Below are positions 1-8,551 of a stretch of 64,000 nt of DNA, in pieces. Under the pieces are notes generated by a model that ran no database searches, was not told where the DNA came from, and saw only the letters and a program-made list of their open reading frames with translations. Both the position numbers and the translations under genes were made by a program. This stretch comes from Paraburkholderia sacchari (GTDB lineage Bacteria; Pseudomonadota; Gammaproteobacteria; Burkholderiales; Burkholderiaceae). The stretch is from NCBI RefSeq assembly GCF_000785435.2, contig NZ_JTDB02000018.1:1-64000 (forward strand), given 5' to 3'. Positions within the stretch are counted from its first letter, which is position 1. Each line of letters opens with the position of its first letter.

Positions 1-1705
1 TCGGGCAATGTCACGATTGCCGGATCGAACGTGAACGCGAACGATGTCGTGCTTGCGGCAAAGAACCAGGTGAACGTCATCAACACGACCGACACCGACT
101 CGACGCGCAGTTCGAACAGCTCCAGCAGCGCGAGCGTGGGCGTGCAGTACACGCTGGTCGGTGGCTTCGGTGTCTCGGCATCGATGAGCAACGCGCACGT
201 CGATGCGAACAGCGATGCACAGATCCAGAACGCGTCGCACGTGAACGGCAAGGACAGCGTGACGGTTGTGTCCGGCGGCGACACGAACATCATCGGTTCG
301 CAGGTCAACGGCGGCAAGGTCATCGCAGACGTTGGCGGCAACCTGAACATCGCCAGCGTGCAGGACGTGACGAACAGCGCCGCGCACCAGAGCAGTGCGG
401 GCGGCGGCTTTACCATCAGCCAGGGCGGCGGCAGCGCGAGCATCAGCGCGCAGAACGGCCACGCGGACGGCAAATATGCGGGCGTGAACGGACAGGCCGG
501 AATCAATGCCGGTGCGGGTGGGTTTGATATCAACGTGAAGGGGAATACGGACCTGACGGGTGCGGTCATCACCAGTGAGGCGGATGCCTCGAAAAACAGC
601 CTCACGACCGGCACCCTCTCCTTCTCGGATATCCAGAACCAGTCGCACTACTCGGCCAATAGCGCGGGGATCAGCGCGGGCATGGGCGCTGGCAGCACGG
701 GCAAGGCGACGGGTCCGGGTTCGGTGAGCGGCTCGGGCGGCGGGATTCCGATGGCGCTCAACGAGAGTGGTGATTCGAGCGCCACGACGCGCAGCGCGGT
801 GAGTGCGGGCACGATCAATGTGACGAATCAAGGCGGGCAGACGCAGGACGTTGCCACACTCAGTCGTGACACGGTGGACACGAACGGCACCGTCGCGAAA
901 ACGCCGGACGTGAACACCATCCTGAACCAGCAGGCTGACACGATGCAGGCTGCGCAGGCGGCGGGCCAGGCGGTGGCGCAAAATATCGCGGCCTATGCGG
1001 ATGGAAAGCAGGCCGATGCGCAGAAGGCAGCGGATGCTGCAAAGGCGTCCGGCGACATGGACGCCTATAACGCGGCAATGGCCGATGTGAAGTCGTGGAG
1101 TGAAGGCGGCCAGGCCCGCACGGAGTTGCATATTGCGGGCGGTGCGCTGCTTGGCGGCCTGGGTGGCGGCAGTGCGTTCGGAGCGACAGGCGGTGCCGCG
1201 GGCGCGGGAGTGGCCGCCTGGGCGGCGGGCGACCTGAACCGTCTGGCCAACGGCACGCGCGATGCGCTGGGCGGCGGCGATGCGGCGCAGATGGCGGGCA
1301 ACGTGGCGGCCAACATCCTCGCGGGCGGCATGGGCGCGCTGGTTGGCGGCGGCGCTGGTGCGTTCGCGGCGAGCAATGCGGACCTCTACAATCGAAGTAC
1401 GGGCAACGGCGACGGTCAGGGCAGCACGGCCAATTCTGCGCTTGGCTGGATTGGCGATCAGCTTGCGAGCGCAGGACGTGGCGCGCAAAATCTGGCGAAC
1501 CAGTTTGCGGGGCTGGTGAACGCGAACGGGCCGCAAGGGCCGTATGTGAGCCCGGATGACCTGAACGGGCCGGGCGGTAACTCGAAGCCGCCGGCAACAG
1601 GTGGTTCGGCGGTGCCGGTAGCGGTGTGTGTTACGCCCCCAGTGTGCGCAGTGGTGCCGGCGGCGACTCCGGGAACGCCTGGATACGTTCCAGGTAATGC
1701 GACGC
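1..1705 (+). repeat. Long direct repeat, copy 1 (copy 2 at 3977-5681)
   Basis: Base 1 aligns with base 3977 (offset 3976). Identity is nearly complete to about base 1465, with occasional single-base changes such as the GTC/GGC codon at 199-201. It then declines towards base 1705, where the two CDI proteins diverge into unrelated toxin domains. Copy 1 runs off the left edge, so the true repeat is longer. Such a repeat favours homologous recombination that would delete or swap the intervening immunity and toxin cassettes. Confidence 0.9.
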
Positions 1706-2046
1706 AGAGTAGTGGCGGAGATGATGCTCAGGCATCAAACAGCGGCGACTCCGAGGCGTCGCTTCCTATGGGTAGCAAGTCTAACCAGTTCAATCAACCG
1801 AAGAATCCGTCGTATCAGCCTACGCGAAACACGCCGGGAGCCGTAGACGGCACAGACTACGCGGGCCACGCATTCGACCGTATGCAGGATCGAGGGTTAA
1901 CGCCATCGGTCATACAGAACACGATCGAAAATGGCGTGCCAACGCCAAGCCGTGGAGGTACGACAGTGTTTTATGATTCGGTCAATAATGTTTCGGTGGT
2001 TACGAATAGCGAAGGCAAAGTGATTACAGTTAAGTACGGGAAATGA
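1..2046 (+). CDS. CdiA/BcpA-type contact-dependent inhibition protein, 3' part (5' end outside window)
   Basis: The frame is open from base 1, so this is the C-terminal part of a two-partner-secreted CDI exoprotein that delivers a C-terminal toxin into neighbouring cells. The visible protein has filamentous-haemagglutinin-like repeats rich in G, N, S and T, then a small-residue Ala/Gly pretoxin segment, then the NADLYN motif (about residue 455), which matches the Burkholderia-type Nx(E/Q)LYN marker. The last 60 residues (HAFDRMQDRG, then FYDSVNNVSVVTNSEGKVITV) look like a DUF4258/BECR-type RNase-like toxin; the activity is inferred. An immunity gene starts 1 base after the stop. Bases 1 to about 1705 are repeated at 3977-5681. 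It could be the main cdiA or another displaced copy; the missing 5' end prevents a decision. Confidence 0.85.
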   Translation, partial: SGNVTIAGSNVNANDVVLAAKNQVNVINTTDTDSTRSSNSSSSASVGVQYTLVGGFGVSASMSNAHVDANSDAQIQNASHVNGKDSVTVVSGGDTNIIGSQVNGGKVIADVGGNLNIASVQDVTNSAAHQSSAGGGFTISQGGGSASISAQNGHADGKYAGVNGQAGINAGAGGFDINVKGNTDLTGAVITSEADASKNSLTTGTLSFSDIQNQSHYSANSAGISAGMGAGSTGKATGPGSVSGSGGGIPMALNESGDSSATTRSAVSAGTINVTNQGGQTQDVATLSRDTVDTNGTVAKTPDVNTILNQQADTMQAAQAAGQAVAQNIAAYADGKQADAQKAADAAKASGDMDAYNAAMADVKSWSEGGQARTELHIAGGALLGGLGGGSAFGATGGAAGAGVAAWAAGDLNRLANGTRDALGGGDAAQMAGNVAANILAGGMGALVGGGAGAFAASNADLYNRSTGNGDGQGSTANSALGWIGDQLASAGRGAQNLANQFAGLVNANGPQGPYVSPDDLNGPGGNSKPPATGGSAVPVAVCVTPPVCAVVPAATPGTPGYVPGNATQSSGGDDAQASNSGDSEASLPMGSKSNQFNQPKNPSYQPTRNTPGAVDGTDYAGHAFDRMQDRGLTPSVIQNTIENGVPTPSRGGTTVFYDSVNNVSVVTNSEGKVITVKYGK

Positions 2047-2047
2047 C

Positions 2048-2347
2048 ATGCGGGCTGTCGATATACTTGAGCGCGCTAAAACAGCAGCAAGAGACCACCT
2101 TACATATGCGCGCTTCGTGCAGGAATCTGAAGTATTGCATGACAATGGTGATCAAGATGAGCAGCAGAAATCTGCTTATAGCGCCTGCTGGTTTGAGCTT
2201 GAAATAGTTAATGCCTTGGCGTTGTCGGAATGGGAGTCCGCAGGAAACCCGAGCGACTGGGCGGCAGCGTGGAACGAACGCTACAAGAGAGATGCTGAAG
2301 AGCTGATCGCCAATCTGTGTGAGATCTTGCGCCAGAAGAAGCAGTAA
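2048..2347 (+). CDS. Putative CDI immunity protein (CdiI) for the upstream toxin
   Basis: A 99-residue acidic, mainly helical protein with no signal peptide or membrane segment. It starts 1 base after the cdiA stop, the usual place for the cognate immunity gene, and is followed at once by a hairpin terminator. Tryptophans cluster in the middle (CWFELE, SDWAAAWNERY). I recognise no named family. The immunity role is inferred from position alone: CdiI proteins are highly diverse and protect the producer by binding the toxin domain. A+T content is higher than in the cdiA repeats, as is typical of exchangeable toxin/immunity cassettes. Confidence 0.7.
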   Translation: MRAVDILERAKTAARDHLTYARFVQESEVLHDNGDQDEQQKSAYSACWFELEIVNALALSEWESAGNPSDWAAAWNERYKRDAEELIANLCEILRQKKQ

Positions 2348-2350
2348 CAA

Positions 2351-2382
2351 AACAAACCCGGCTGCGGCCGGGTTGGTTGTTT
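2351..2382 (+). terminator. Rho-independent-type hairpin after immunity gene 1
   Basis: AACCCGGC (2355-2362), loop TGCG, GCCGGGTT (2367-2374), followed by a GGTTGTTT stretch. It lies 8 bases after the immunity stop. The same hairpin in a stronger form follows the second module at 6271-6304. Confidence 0.75.
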
Positions 2383-2392
2383 ATGGAGCTGT

Positions 2393-2503
2393 TCAATCCG
2401 GCATGATGACGAGCCTGCTGTGTTCGACCTCGATCCTCACCTGCTGCCCGGCTTCAAAGCCCGCGAGCTCAAGCCATCGCCCCGAAAGCCGGGATTCCAT
2501 TCG
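2393..2503 (-). pseudogene. SymE-family toxin remnant, copy 1 (C-terminal end)
   Basis: Read on the minus strand, about 36 residues end in LSGRWLELAGFEAGQQVRIE and then VEHSRLVIMPD, the C-terminal signature of SymE-like (SOS-induced, type I toxin) proteins in proteobacteria. The open frame upstream of it is only antisense to the CdiA repeats, so the N-terminal half is lost. The remnant ends where homology to CdiA begins at about 2505, marking a recombination junction. A close relative at 6316-6429 follows the second module. Confidence 0.7.
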
Positions 2504-5500
2504 AGTGCGAGCGGCATGGCGGTTCAGTCGGTGGCGGCGATATCGGGCTCGAACAGCGTGAGCGCCGTCGCCGCGCGCGACATGAAGCTGGCGGGCTCGG
2601 CCATCGCCTCGGGCGGCGACACGACCGTCGCAGCAGGCCGCGACATCGACGCGGGGACGGTCACACTCACGGCGACGCACGACGCCGGAACGACGGACGC
2701 CCTGAACGGCAGGCACGTCGTGGCGACCCATGAAGCCGGCAGCGCCATCACCGGCGCGGGCAACGTGACGACCCTCTCGGGACGCGATACGACGCTCACG
2801 GGTTCGAGCGTCGCCGCAGGCGGCGACGTGGCAATGGGCGCAGGCGCAAACCTGACCGTGACGGCGGCGAAGGACACCGCCTCGTACAGCGGCCAGTCGA
2901 TGGGCGGCAGCATCGCGCAGTCGAAGCGTTCGAGCTACGACGAGCGGGTGCAGGGCAGCAGCGTCAGCGCGGGCGGCAACACGACGCTCGCCGCCGGCCA
3001 GGGCGGCAGCGGCGACCTGAACATCATGGGCTCCAGCGTCACGGCGGCAACCGGCGCAACGACCGTTGCCGCAGCCGGCGACGTCAACATCGGCGGCGTC
3101 ACGGAAACGCACGATGCGCAGTCCTGGTCGCATCACGATTCCTCCGGCTTCCTCGCCAGGACGCAGACCACGGACGCATCGGAATCGCATCAGGTCGTCA
3201 CGATCGGCTCGACGCTGGCCGGCGATTCCGTGAACGGCGCGGCCGGGCACGACATGACGATCAGCGGCTCGACGGTGGCGGCCACGAATGACGTGAACCT
3301 CGCGGCGGCGAACAACCTGAGCGTGACCACGACGCAGGACACCCGCCAGAGCAGCACCTTCCACGAGGAGAAGAAGTCGGGCCTGGGCGCGATGAGCGGC
3401 GGTGGCTTCTCCCTGAACGTTGGCACGCGCGACCAGAAGGACACCGCGCACGACACGGCGGTGACGAACAACGCGAGCCTCGTCGGCAGCACGGACGGCA
3501 GCGTGAACATGGCTGCGGGCAAGAACCTGCGTGTCACGGGCAGCGATGTCATCGCCGCGCGGAACGTGACGGGCACCGGCTCAAACGTGACCATCGAGGC
3601 CGCCCAAGGCGCGACGCGTCACGACGAGTCGCACGAGATGAAACAGAGCGGCTTCACGGTCGGGCTGGCAGGCAGTATGGGCGATGCGATCAACAATGCG
3701 ATATCGGAAACACAGGCGGTGAGCAACTCGTCGGGCAACGGCGACAGCCGCGCGGCGGCCCTGCACGGCATCGCGGCGGCCAACGATGCCTACATGGCGG
3801 GAGCAGGCCTGGTATCGGCGGCGAAGGGCGACAAGCCGGATATCGGCGTGAAGATTTCGTTCGGCACCAGCCAGAGCCGCAGCGATGCCAGCGAGGAGCG
3901 GACGATCCACAGCGGCTCGACCGTGCAGGCGGGTGGCACGGCGGCGTTTGTGGCGACCGGCGACGGCACGCCGGGCTCGGGCAATGTCACGATTGCCGGA
4001 TCGAACGTGAACGCGAACGATGTCGTGCTTGCGGCAAAGAACCAGGTGAACGTCATCAACACGACCGACACCGACTCGACGCGCAGTTCGAACAGCTCCA
4101 GCAGCGCGAGCGTGGGCGTGCAGTACACGCTGGTCGGTGGCTTCGGTGTCTCGGCATCGATGAGCAACGCGCACGGCGATGCGAACAGCGATGCACAGAT
4201 CCAGAACGCGTCGCACGTGAACGGCAAGGACAGCGTGACGGTTGTGTCCGGCGGCGACACGAACATCATCGGTTCGCAGGTCAACGGCGGCAAGGTCATC
4301 GCAGACGTTGGCGGCAACCTGAACATCGCCAGCGTGCAGGACGTGACGAACAGCGCCGCGCATCAAAGCAGTGCGGGCGGCGGCTTCACGATCAGCCAGG
4401 GCGGCGGCAGCGCGAGCATCAGCGCGCAGAACGGCCATGCGGACGGCAAATATGCGGGCGTGAACGAACAGGCCGGGATCAATGCGGGTACAGGTGGGTT
4501 TGATATCAACGTGAAGGGCAACACGGACCTGACGGGTGCGGTCATCACCAGTGAGGCGGATGCCTCGAAAAACAGCCTCACGACCGGCACCCTCTCCTTC
4601 TCGGATATCCAGAACCAGTCGCACTACTCGGCCAATAGCGCGGGGATCAGCGCGGGCATGGGCGCTGGCAGCACGGGCAAGGCGACGGGTCCGGGTTCGG
4701 TGAGCGGCTCGGGCGGCGGGATTCCGATGGCGCTCAACGAGAGTGGTGATTCGAGCGCCACGACGCGCAGCGCGGTGAGTGCGGGCACGATCAATGTGAC
4801 GAATCAAGGCGGGCAGACGCAGGACGTTGCCACACTCAGTCGTGACACGGTGGACACGAACGGCACCGTCGCGAAAACGCCGGACGTGAACACCATCCTG
4901 AACCAGCAGGCTGACACGATGCAGGCTGCGCAGGCGGCGGGCCAGGCGGTGGCGCAAAATATCGCGGCCTATGCAGATGGAAAGCAGGCCGATGCGCAGA
5001 AGGCAGCGGATGCTGCAAAGGCGTCCGGCGACATGGACGCCTATAACGCGGCAATGGCCGATGTGAAGTCGTGGAGTGAAGGCGGCCAGGCCCGCACGGA
5101 GTTGCATATTGCGGGCGGTGCGCTGCTTGGCGGCCTGGGTGGCGGCAGTGCGTTCGGAGCGACAGGCGGTGCCGCGGGCGCGGGAGTGGCCGCCTGGGCG
5201 GCGGGCGACCTGAACCGTCTGGCCAACGGCACGCGCGATGCGCTGGGCGGCGGCGATGCGGCGCAGATGGCGGGCAACGTGGCGGCCAACATCCTCGCGG
5301 GCGGCATGGGCGCGCTGGTTGGCGGCGGCGCTGGTGCGTTCGCGGCGAGCAATGCGGACCTCTACAATCGAAGTACGGGCAACGGCGACGGTCAGGGCAG
5401 CACGGCCAATTCTGCGCTTGGCTGGATTGGCGACCAGCTTGCCAGTGCGGGACGTGGCGCGGAAAATCTGGCGAACCAGTTCGCGGCGCTGGTGAATGCG

Positions 5501-6040
5501 AACGGGCCGCAGGGGCCGTATGTGAGCCCGGATGACCTGAACGGGCCCGGTGGGAATTCGAAGCCTCCGGCGACGGGTGGTTCAGCGGTTCCGGTTGCGG
5601 TATGTGTGCCGCCGGTGTGCACGGTGGTGCCGGCAGTAACGCCGGGAACGCCGGGGTACATTCCGGGTAACGCGACGCTCAATAGCGGAAATGGCGATCA
5701 GTCGTTCGGCGGAAAGAGTGCCAGCGACCTGTCTGATGCTGCGAAGGTACCAGATTCGTCTGATAGATCGGGTGAGTTAACTGGCGCTGGCAGAGCATTG
5801 CAAAAACACGGTGGGCGAGACGGTAGTGCATTTCCCTCTGCCAAAGGAAATCCCGCAGCGATTAACGAGCAAGGGCAGAAAATTGTCGACGAAATCCTGA
5901 ATGATCCGGGTAGCACTGTAATTCAACGGAATACGGGTCGCTTCGGCGATGTTATCGACGTTACAGCACCTGATGGACGCGGCCTTCGTTATAGTGCAGA
6001 CGGAAAATTCATCACCTTCTTGGAGCCAAAAGCAAAATGA
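2420..6040 (+). CDS. Tandem CdiA 3' module with a different C-terminal toxin (displaced or orphan module)
   Basis: The frame runs from a GTG at 2420, but its first roughly 28 codons are antisense to the SymE remnant. CdiA homology starts at about 2505, with no signal peptide or secretion domain, so the native start is missing and this is probably an orphan module. Residues after about 30 are filamentous-haemagglutinin-type repeats (GGDTTVAAGRDI, GGNTTLAAGQGG), then the segment shared with 1-1705, NADLYN and a new C-terminus. The toxin region (GRALQKHGGRDGSAFP, INEQGQKIVDEIL, FGDVIDVTAPDGRGLRYSADG) is a widespread polymorphic-toxin C-terminus; nuclease activity is inferred only. It overlaps its immunity gene by ATGA at 6037. 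Recombination with an intact cdiA could place this toxin on a full-length protein. Confidence 0.75.
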   Translation: MFDLDPHLLPGFKARELKPSPRKPGFHSSASGMAVQSVAAISGSNSVSAVAARDMKLAGSAIASGGDTTVAAGRDIDAGTVTLTATHDAGTTDALNGRHVVATHEAGSAITGAGNVTTLSGRDTTLTGSSVAAGGDVAMGAGANLTVTAAKDTASYSGQSMGGSIAQSKRSSYDERVQGSSVSAGGNTTLAAGQGGSGDLNIMGSSVTAATGATTVAAAGDVNIGGVTETHDAQSWSHHDSSGFLARTQTTDASESHQVVTIGSTLAGDSVNGAAGHDMTISGSTVAATNDVNLAAANNLSVTTTQDTRQSSTFHEEKKSGLGAMSGGGFSLNVGTRDQKDTAHDTAVTNNASLVGSTDGSVNMAAGKNLRVTGSDVIAARNVTGTGSNVTIEAAQGATRHDESHEMKQSGFTVGLAGSMGDAINNAISETQAVSNSSGNGDSRAAALHGIAAANDAYMAGAGLVSAAKGDKPDIGVKISFGTSQSRSDASEERTIHSGSTVQAGGTAAFVATGDGTPGSGNVTIAGSNVNANDVVLAAKNQVNVINTTDTDSTRSSNSSSSASVGVQYTLVGGFGVSASMSNAHGDANSDAQIQNASHVNGKDSVTVVSGGDTNIIGSQVNGGKVIADVGGNLNIASVQDVTNSAAHQSSAGGGFTISQGGGSASISAQNGHADGKYAGVNEQAGINAGTGGFDINVKGNTDLTGAVITSEADASKNSLTTGTLSFSDIQNQSHYSANSAGISAGMGAGSTGKATGPGSVSGSGGGIPMALNESGDSSATTRSAVSAGTINVTNQGGQTQDVATLSRDTVDTNGTVAKTPDVNTILNQQADTMQAAQAAGQAVAQNIAAYADGKQADAQKAADAAKASGDMDAYNAAMADVKSWSEGGQARTELHIAGGALLGGLGGGSAFGATGGAAGAGVAAWAAGDLNRLANGTRDALGGGDAAQMAGNVAANILAGGMGALVGGGAGAFAASNADLYNRSTGNGDGQGSTANSALGWIGDQLASAGRGAENLANQFAALVNANGPQGPYVSPDDLNGPGGNSKPPATGGSAVPVAVCVPPVCTVVPAVTPGTPGYIPGNATLNSGNGDQSFGGKSASDLSDAAKVPDSSDRSGELTGAGRALQKHGGRDGSAFPSAKGNPAAINEQGQKIVDEILNDPGSTVIQRNTGRFGDVIDVTAPDGRGLRYSADGKFITFLEPKAK
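3977..5681 (+). repeat. Long direct repeat, copy 2
   Basis: Copy of bases 1-1705 inside the second CDI module. A few substitutions cluster towards the 3' end (for example TTTGCGGGGCTG versus TTCGCGGCGCTG near 1507 and 5483). The near identity over about 1.46 kb indicates a recent duplication or continuing gene conversion. Confidence 0.9.
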
Positions 6041-6264
6041 GCAAATTAGGTGCAATGGTGACGAGCCCACCTGATCGTGAAAGCGTGGTCTTCGAAATAT
6101 TTTATGAGAACAGGCAGGTTGCTGAAATATCGAAGGAGCCGGGCCGAGACTACGAGATAGAGATCTATCCTGCGGCTAACAACGGTGCATGGCACTTCGA
6201 TCTGAATGAGTTCAAAGCAATGCTGGAAGACGGGATCAAGGAGTTGGAGAGCAATCCTCAGTAA
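6037..6264 (+). CDS. CDI immunity protein of the second module
   Basis: A 75-residue acidic cytosolic protein whose ATG overlaps the toxin stop by four bases (ATGA), a tight translational coupling. The opening SKLGAMVTSPPDRESVVFEI and the later YEIEIYP, FDLNEFKAML pattern match a common small immunity family found behind polymorphic toxins of the ALQKHG...GRGLRY type. I cannot give an accession. It is unrelated to the 99-residue immunity protein of the first module, as expected for cassettes with different toxins. A very strong hairpin follows. Confidence 0.75.
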   Translation: MSKLGAMVTSPPDRESVVFEIFYENRQVAEISKEPGRDYEIEIYPAANNGAWHFDLNEFKAMLEDGIKELESNPQ

Positions 6265-6267
6265 TTC

Positions 6268-6306
6268 AAAAACAACAAACCCGGCCGCAGCCGGGTTTGT
6301 TGTTTG
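6268..6306 (+). terminator. Strong hairpin terminator after immunity gene 2
   Basis: A perfect 15-bp stem: AACAACAAACCCGGC (6271-6285), loop CGCA, GCCGGGTTTGTTGTT (6290-6304). The outer arms are A-rich on the left and T-rich on the right, so it can work in both directions. Its core is the same as the hairpin at 2355-2374. Confidence 0.85.
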
Positions 6307-6315
6307 CAGCGTCGT

Positions 6316-6429
6316 TCAGTCATGCGTGATGACGAGCCTGCCGTGTTCGACTGCGATCCTCACGCGCTGGCCAGCTTCGAATCCAGCAAGCTCAAGCCAA
6401 CGCCCCGAGAGCTTGATCCACGGATAAAG
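6316..6429 (-). pseudogene. SymE-family toxin remnant, copy 2
   Basis: The minus-strand product ends WIKLSGRWLELAGFEAG, then QRVRIAVEHGRLVITHD, a SymE C-terminal signature about 85% identical to the copy at 2393-2503. Upstream of about 6430 the open frame is antisense to an efflux gene, so only the C-terminal part survives. It sits in the same place relative to toxin, immunity gene and hairpin as copy 1, so it appears to have been duplicated with the CDI module. Confidence 0.7.
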
Positions 6430-6439
6430 CGGTGGATCG

Positions 6440-6847
6440 GTGCGGATTCGCGCATTGATCCCGCTATACAACGGCGGCTTGCGCTCCGCCGTGCTGATGC
6501 AGGCGCGCAACGACGCGGACAGCGCAGGGGCGCGCTTGACCCGGACCAAGGAAGAAGCGGTCCGCCAGGTCGTTGCCGCGCAGAACGCGCTTTCCACGAA
6601 CCTCGCGTCGAACGATGCCGCCAGGGAACTGCTCGCCGCCGCGCAAACGACTTACGACGCGGCCTTCACGGCGTACCGGCATGGCGTGGGCTCGATCACC
6701 GACGCGCTGCTCGCGCAGAACCAGTTGATTGCCGCGCAGAATGCGGCGGCGGACAGCTATAGCGCGGCACTGTCTGCGGCTGCGTCGCTCGCGCTGGCTA
6801 CGGGGGAGATTGGTGCGGCGGGGGCCGATGGGGAGAAGGCGTGGTAG
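6440..6847 (+). pseudogene. TolC-family outer-membrane efflux protein, C-terminal fragment
   Basis: About 130 residues beginning IPLYNGGLRSAVLMQARND, with the long helical heptads of an OMF/NodT-type efflux channel (AQNALSTNLASNDAARELL, AAFTAYRHGVGSITDALLAQ). Full channels are about 450-500 residues, so the N-terminal two thirds is missing. The 5' edge abuts the SymE/CDI junction at about 6435, so insertion or recombination of the CDI island probably truncated the gene. The track from 6440 opens with an ATG by chance; no ribosome-binding site is evident. Confidence 0.8.
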
Positions 6848-6910
6848 CCCGTGTTGAATAACACGCTATCGCCTGGCACAATCGCCTGGCGAGATTTATT
6901 GCCCGGATAA

Positions 6911-6950
6911 AAAAACACCAACCCGTATTATTACCGGGTTGGCGTTTCGC
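6911..6950 (-). terminator. Terminator of aceA
   Basis: On the minus strand, ACGCCAACCCG and CGGGTTGGTGT flank an AT-rich loop and are followed by a T run (complement of 6909-6916). It lies about 20 bases beyond the aceA stop. Confidence 0.8.
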
Positions 6951-6967
6951 TTCGGGTACTGCCGATA

Positions 6968-8551
6968 TCAGAACTGGTTCATCGTGTTGTCCTTACCCGC
7001 CGCCTTCAGCGCTGCTTCGCCGCTGAAGTATTCCTTATGGTCGTCGCCGATGTCCGAGCCCGACATGTTCTGGTGCTTCACACACGCGATGCCCTGGCGG
7101 ATTTCCTTGCGCTGCACACCAGCCACATAACCGAGCATGCCCTGGTCGCCGAAGTATTCCTTCGCGAGGTTATCGGTCGACAGTGCTGCGGTGTGGTACG
7201 TCGGCAGCGTGATCAGGTGGTGGAAGATGCCGGCTTCGCGCGACGCATCGGCCTGGAACGTGCGGATCTTTTCGTCGGCAAGCTTCGCCAGTTCGGTCTG
7301 ATCGTATTCCACGCTCATCAGCTGGCCACGCTCGTAGGCCGACACATCCTTGCCCTCGGCCTTCATCGCGTCGTATGCCTGCTGGCGGAAGTTCAGCGTC
7401 CAGTTGAACGACGGGCTGTTGTTGTAGACCAGCTTCGCGTTCGGGATGACCTTGCGGATCTCGCTGACCATGCCGCCGATCTGCGCGATATGCGGCTTTT
7501 CGGTTTCGATCCACAGCAGGTCGGCGCCGTTTTGCAGCGCGGTGACGCAATCGAGCACGCAGCGCGCTTCGCCCGTGCTGGCGCGGAACTGGAACAGGTT
7601 GCTCGGCAGGCGCTTCGGACGCAGCAGCTTGCCGTCGCGCTTGATGATCACGTCGCCGTTGCCCAGTTGGTCAGCCGACAGCTCTTCGCAATCGAGGAAC
7701 GAGTTGTACTGGTCGCCCAGGTCGCCCGGCGTGCGGGTCACGGCGATCTGCTTGGTCAGGCCGGCGCCCAGCGAGTCGGTGCGCGCCACGATGATGCCGT
7801 CGTCCACGCCCAGTTCGAGGAACGCGTAGCGGATCGCGCGGATCTTCGCGAGGAAGTCCTCGTGCGGCACGGTGACCTTGCCGTCCTGGTGGCCGCACTG
7901 CTTCTCGTCCGACACCTGGTTTTCGATCTGGATGCAGCATGCGCCCGCTTCGATGAACTGCTTGGCCAGCAGATACGTGGCTTCAGCGTTGCCGAAACCC
8001 GCGTCGATGTCGGCGATGATGGGCACCACGTGCGTGACGTGGTTGTCGATCTTTTCCTGGATCGCGGCCTTGGCGGCGGCGTCCTTTGCGGCGTCGAGTT
8101 CGCGGAACAGACCGCCCAGCTCACGGGCGTCGGCCTGGCGCAGGAACGTGTACAGCTCGCGGATCAGCGCGCTGACCGAGGTCTTTTCGTGCATCGACTG
8201 GTCCGGCAGCGGGCCGAACTCGGAGCGCAGCGCGGCCACCATCCAGCCCGACAGGTACAGATAGCGGCGTTCGGTGCTGTTGAAGTGCTTCTTGATGGAG
8301 ATCATCTTCTGCTGGCCGATGAAACCGTGCCAGCAACCCAGCGACTGCGTGTACTTCGACGGATCGGCGTCGTAGGCGGCCATGTCGGCGCGCATGATCT
8401 TCGCGGTGTACTTCGCGATGTCCAGACCCGTCTTGAACTTGTTCTGGGCACGCATGCGGGCGGCGTATTCGGGATTGATGGCATTCCAGGCGCTGCCGTG
8501 GTTTTCCTTCAAGCCAGCCACTGCCTTGATGTCGTCTTGATACTGGGCCAT
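6968..8551 (-). CDS. aceA: Isocitrate lyase
   Basis: A 527-residue cytosolic enzyme that splits isocitrate into succinate and glyoxylate, the first glyoxylate-shunt step, for growth on acetate, fatty acids or aromatic compounds. Family marks are visible: the catalytic loop as KQCGH (KKCGH in E. coli; the Q form occurs in the longer pseudomonad/betaproteobacterial lyases), IIVARTDS, and NNSPSFNW near the C-terminus. Its length agrees with the roughly 530-residue subgroup. The ATG at 8551 has AGGAG six bases upstream. It is monocistronic, with a hairpin terminator, and no malate synthase lies beside it. Confidence 0.97.
   Translation of the reverse strand: MAQYQDDIKAVAGLKENHGSAWNAINPEYAARMRAQNKFKTGLDIAKYTAKIMRADMAAYDADPSKYTQSLGCWHGFIGQQKMISIKKHFNSTERRYLYLSGWMVAALRSEFGPLPDQSMHEKTSVSALIRELYTFLRQADARELGGLFRELDAAKDAAAKAAIQEKIDNHVTHVVPIIADIDAGFGNAEATYLLAKQFIEAGACCIQIENQVSDEKQCGHQDGKVTVPHEDFLAKIRAIRYAFLELGVDDGIIVARTDSLGAGLTKQIAVTRTPGDLGDQYNSFLDCEELSADQLGNGDVIIKRDGKLLRPKRLPSNLFQFRASTGEARCVLDCVTALQNGADLLWIETEKPHIAQIGGMVSEIRKVIPNAKLVYNNSPSFNWTLNFRQQAYDAMKAEGKDVSAYERGQLMSVEYDQTELAKLADEKIRTFQADASREAGIFHHLITLPTYHTAALSTDNLAKEYFGDQGMLGYVAGVQRKEIRQGIACVKHQNMSGSDIGDDHKEYFSGEAALKAAGKDNTMNQF

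Noticed and set aside
2393..3451. 352-codon minus-strand protein
   Set aside because: Only its last 36 residues (SymE-like) are real; the rest is antisense to CdiA repeats.
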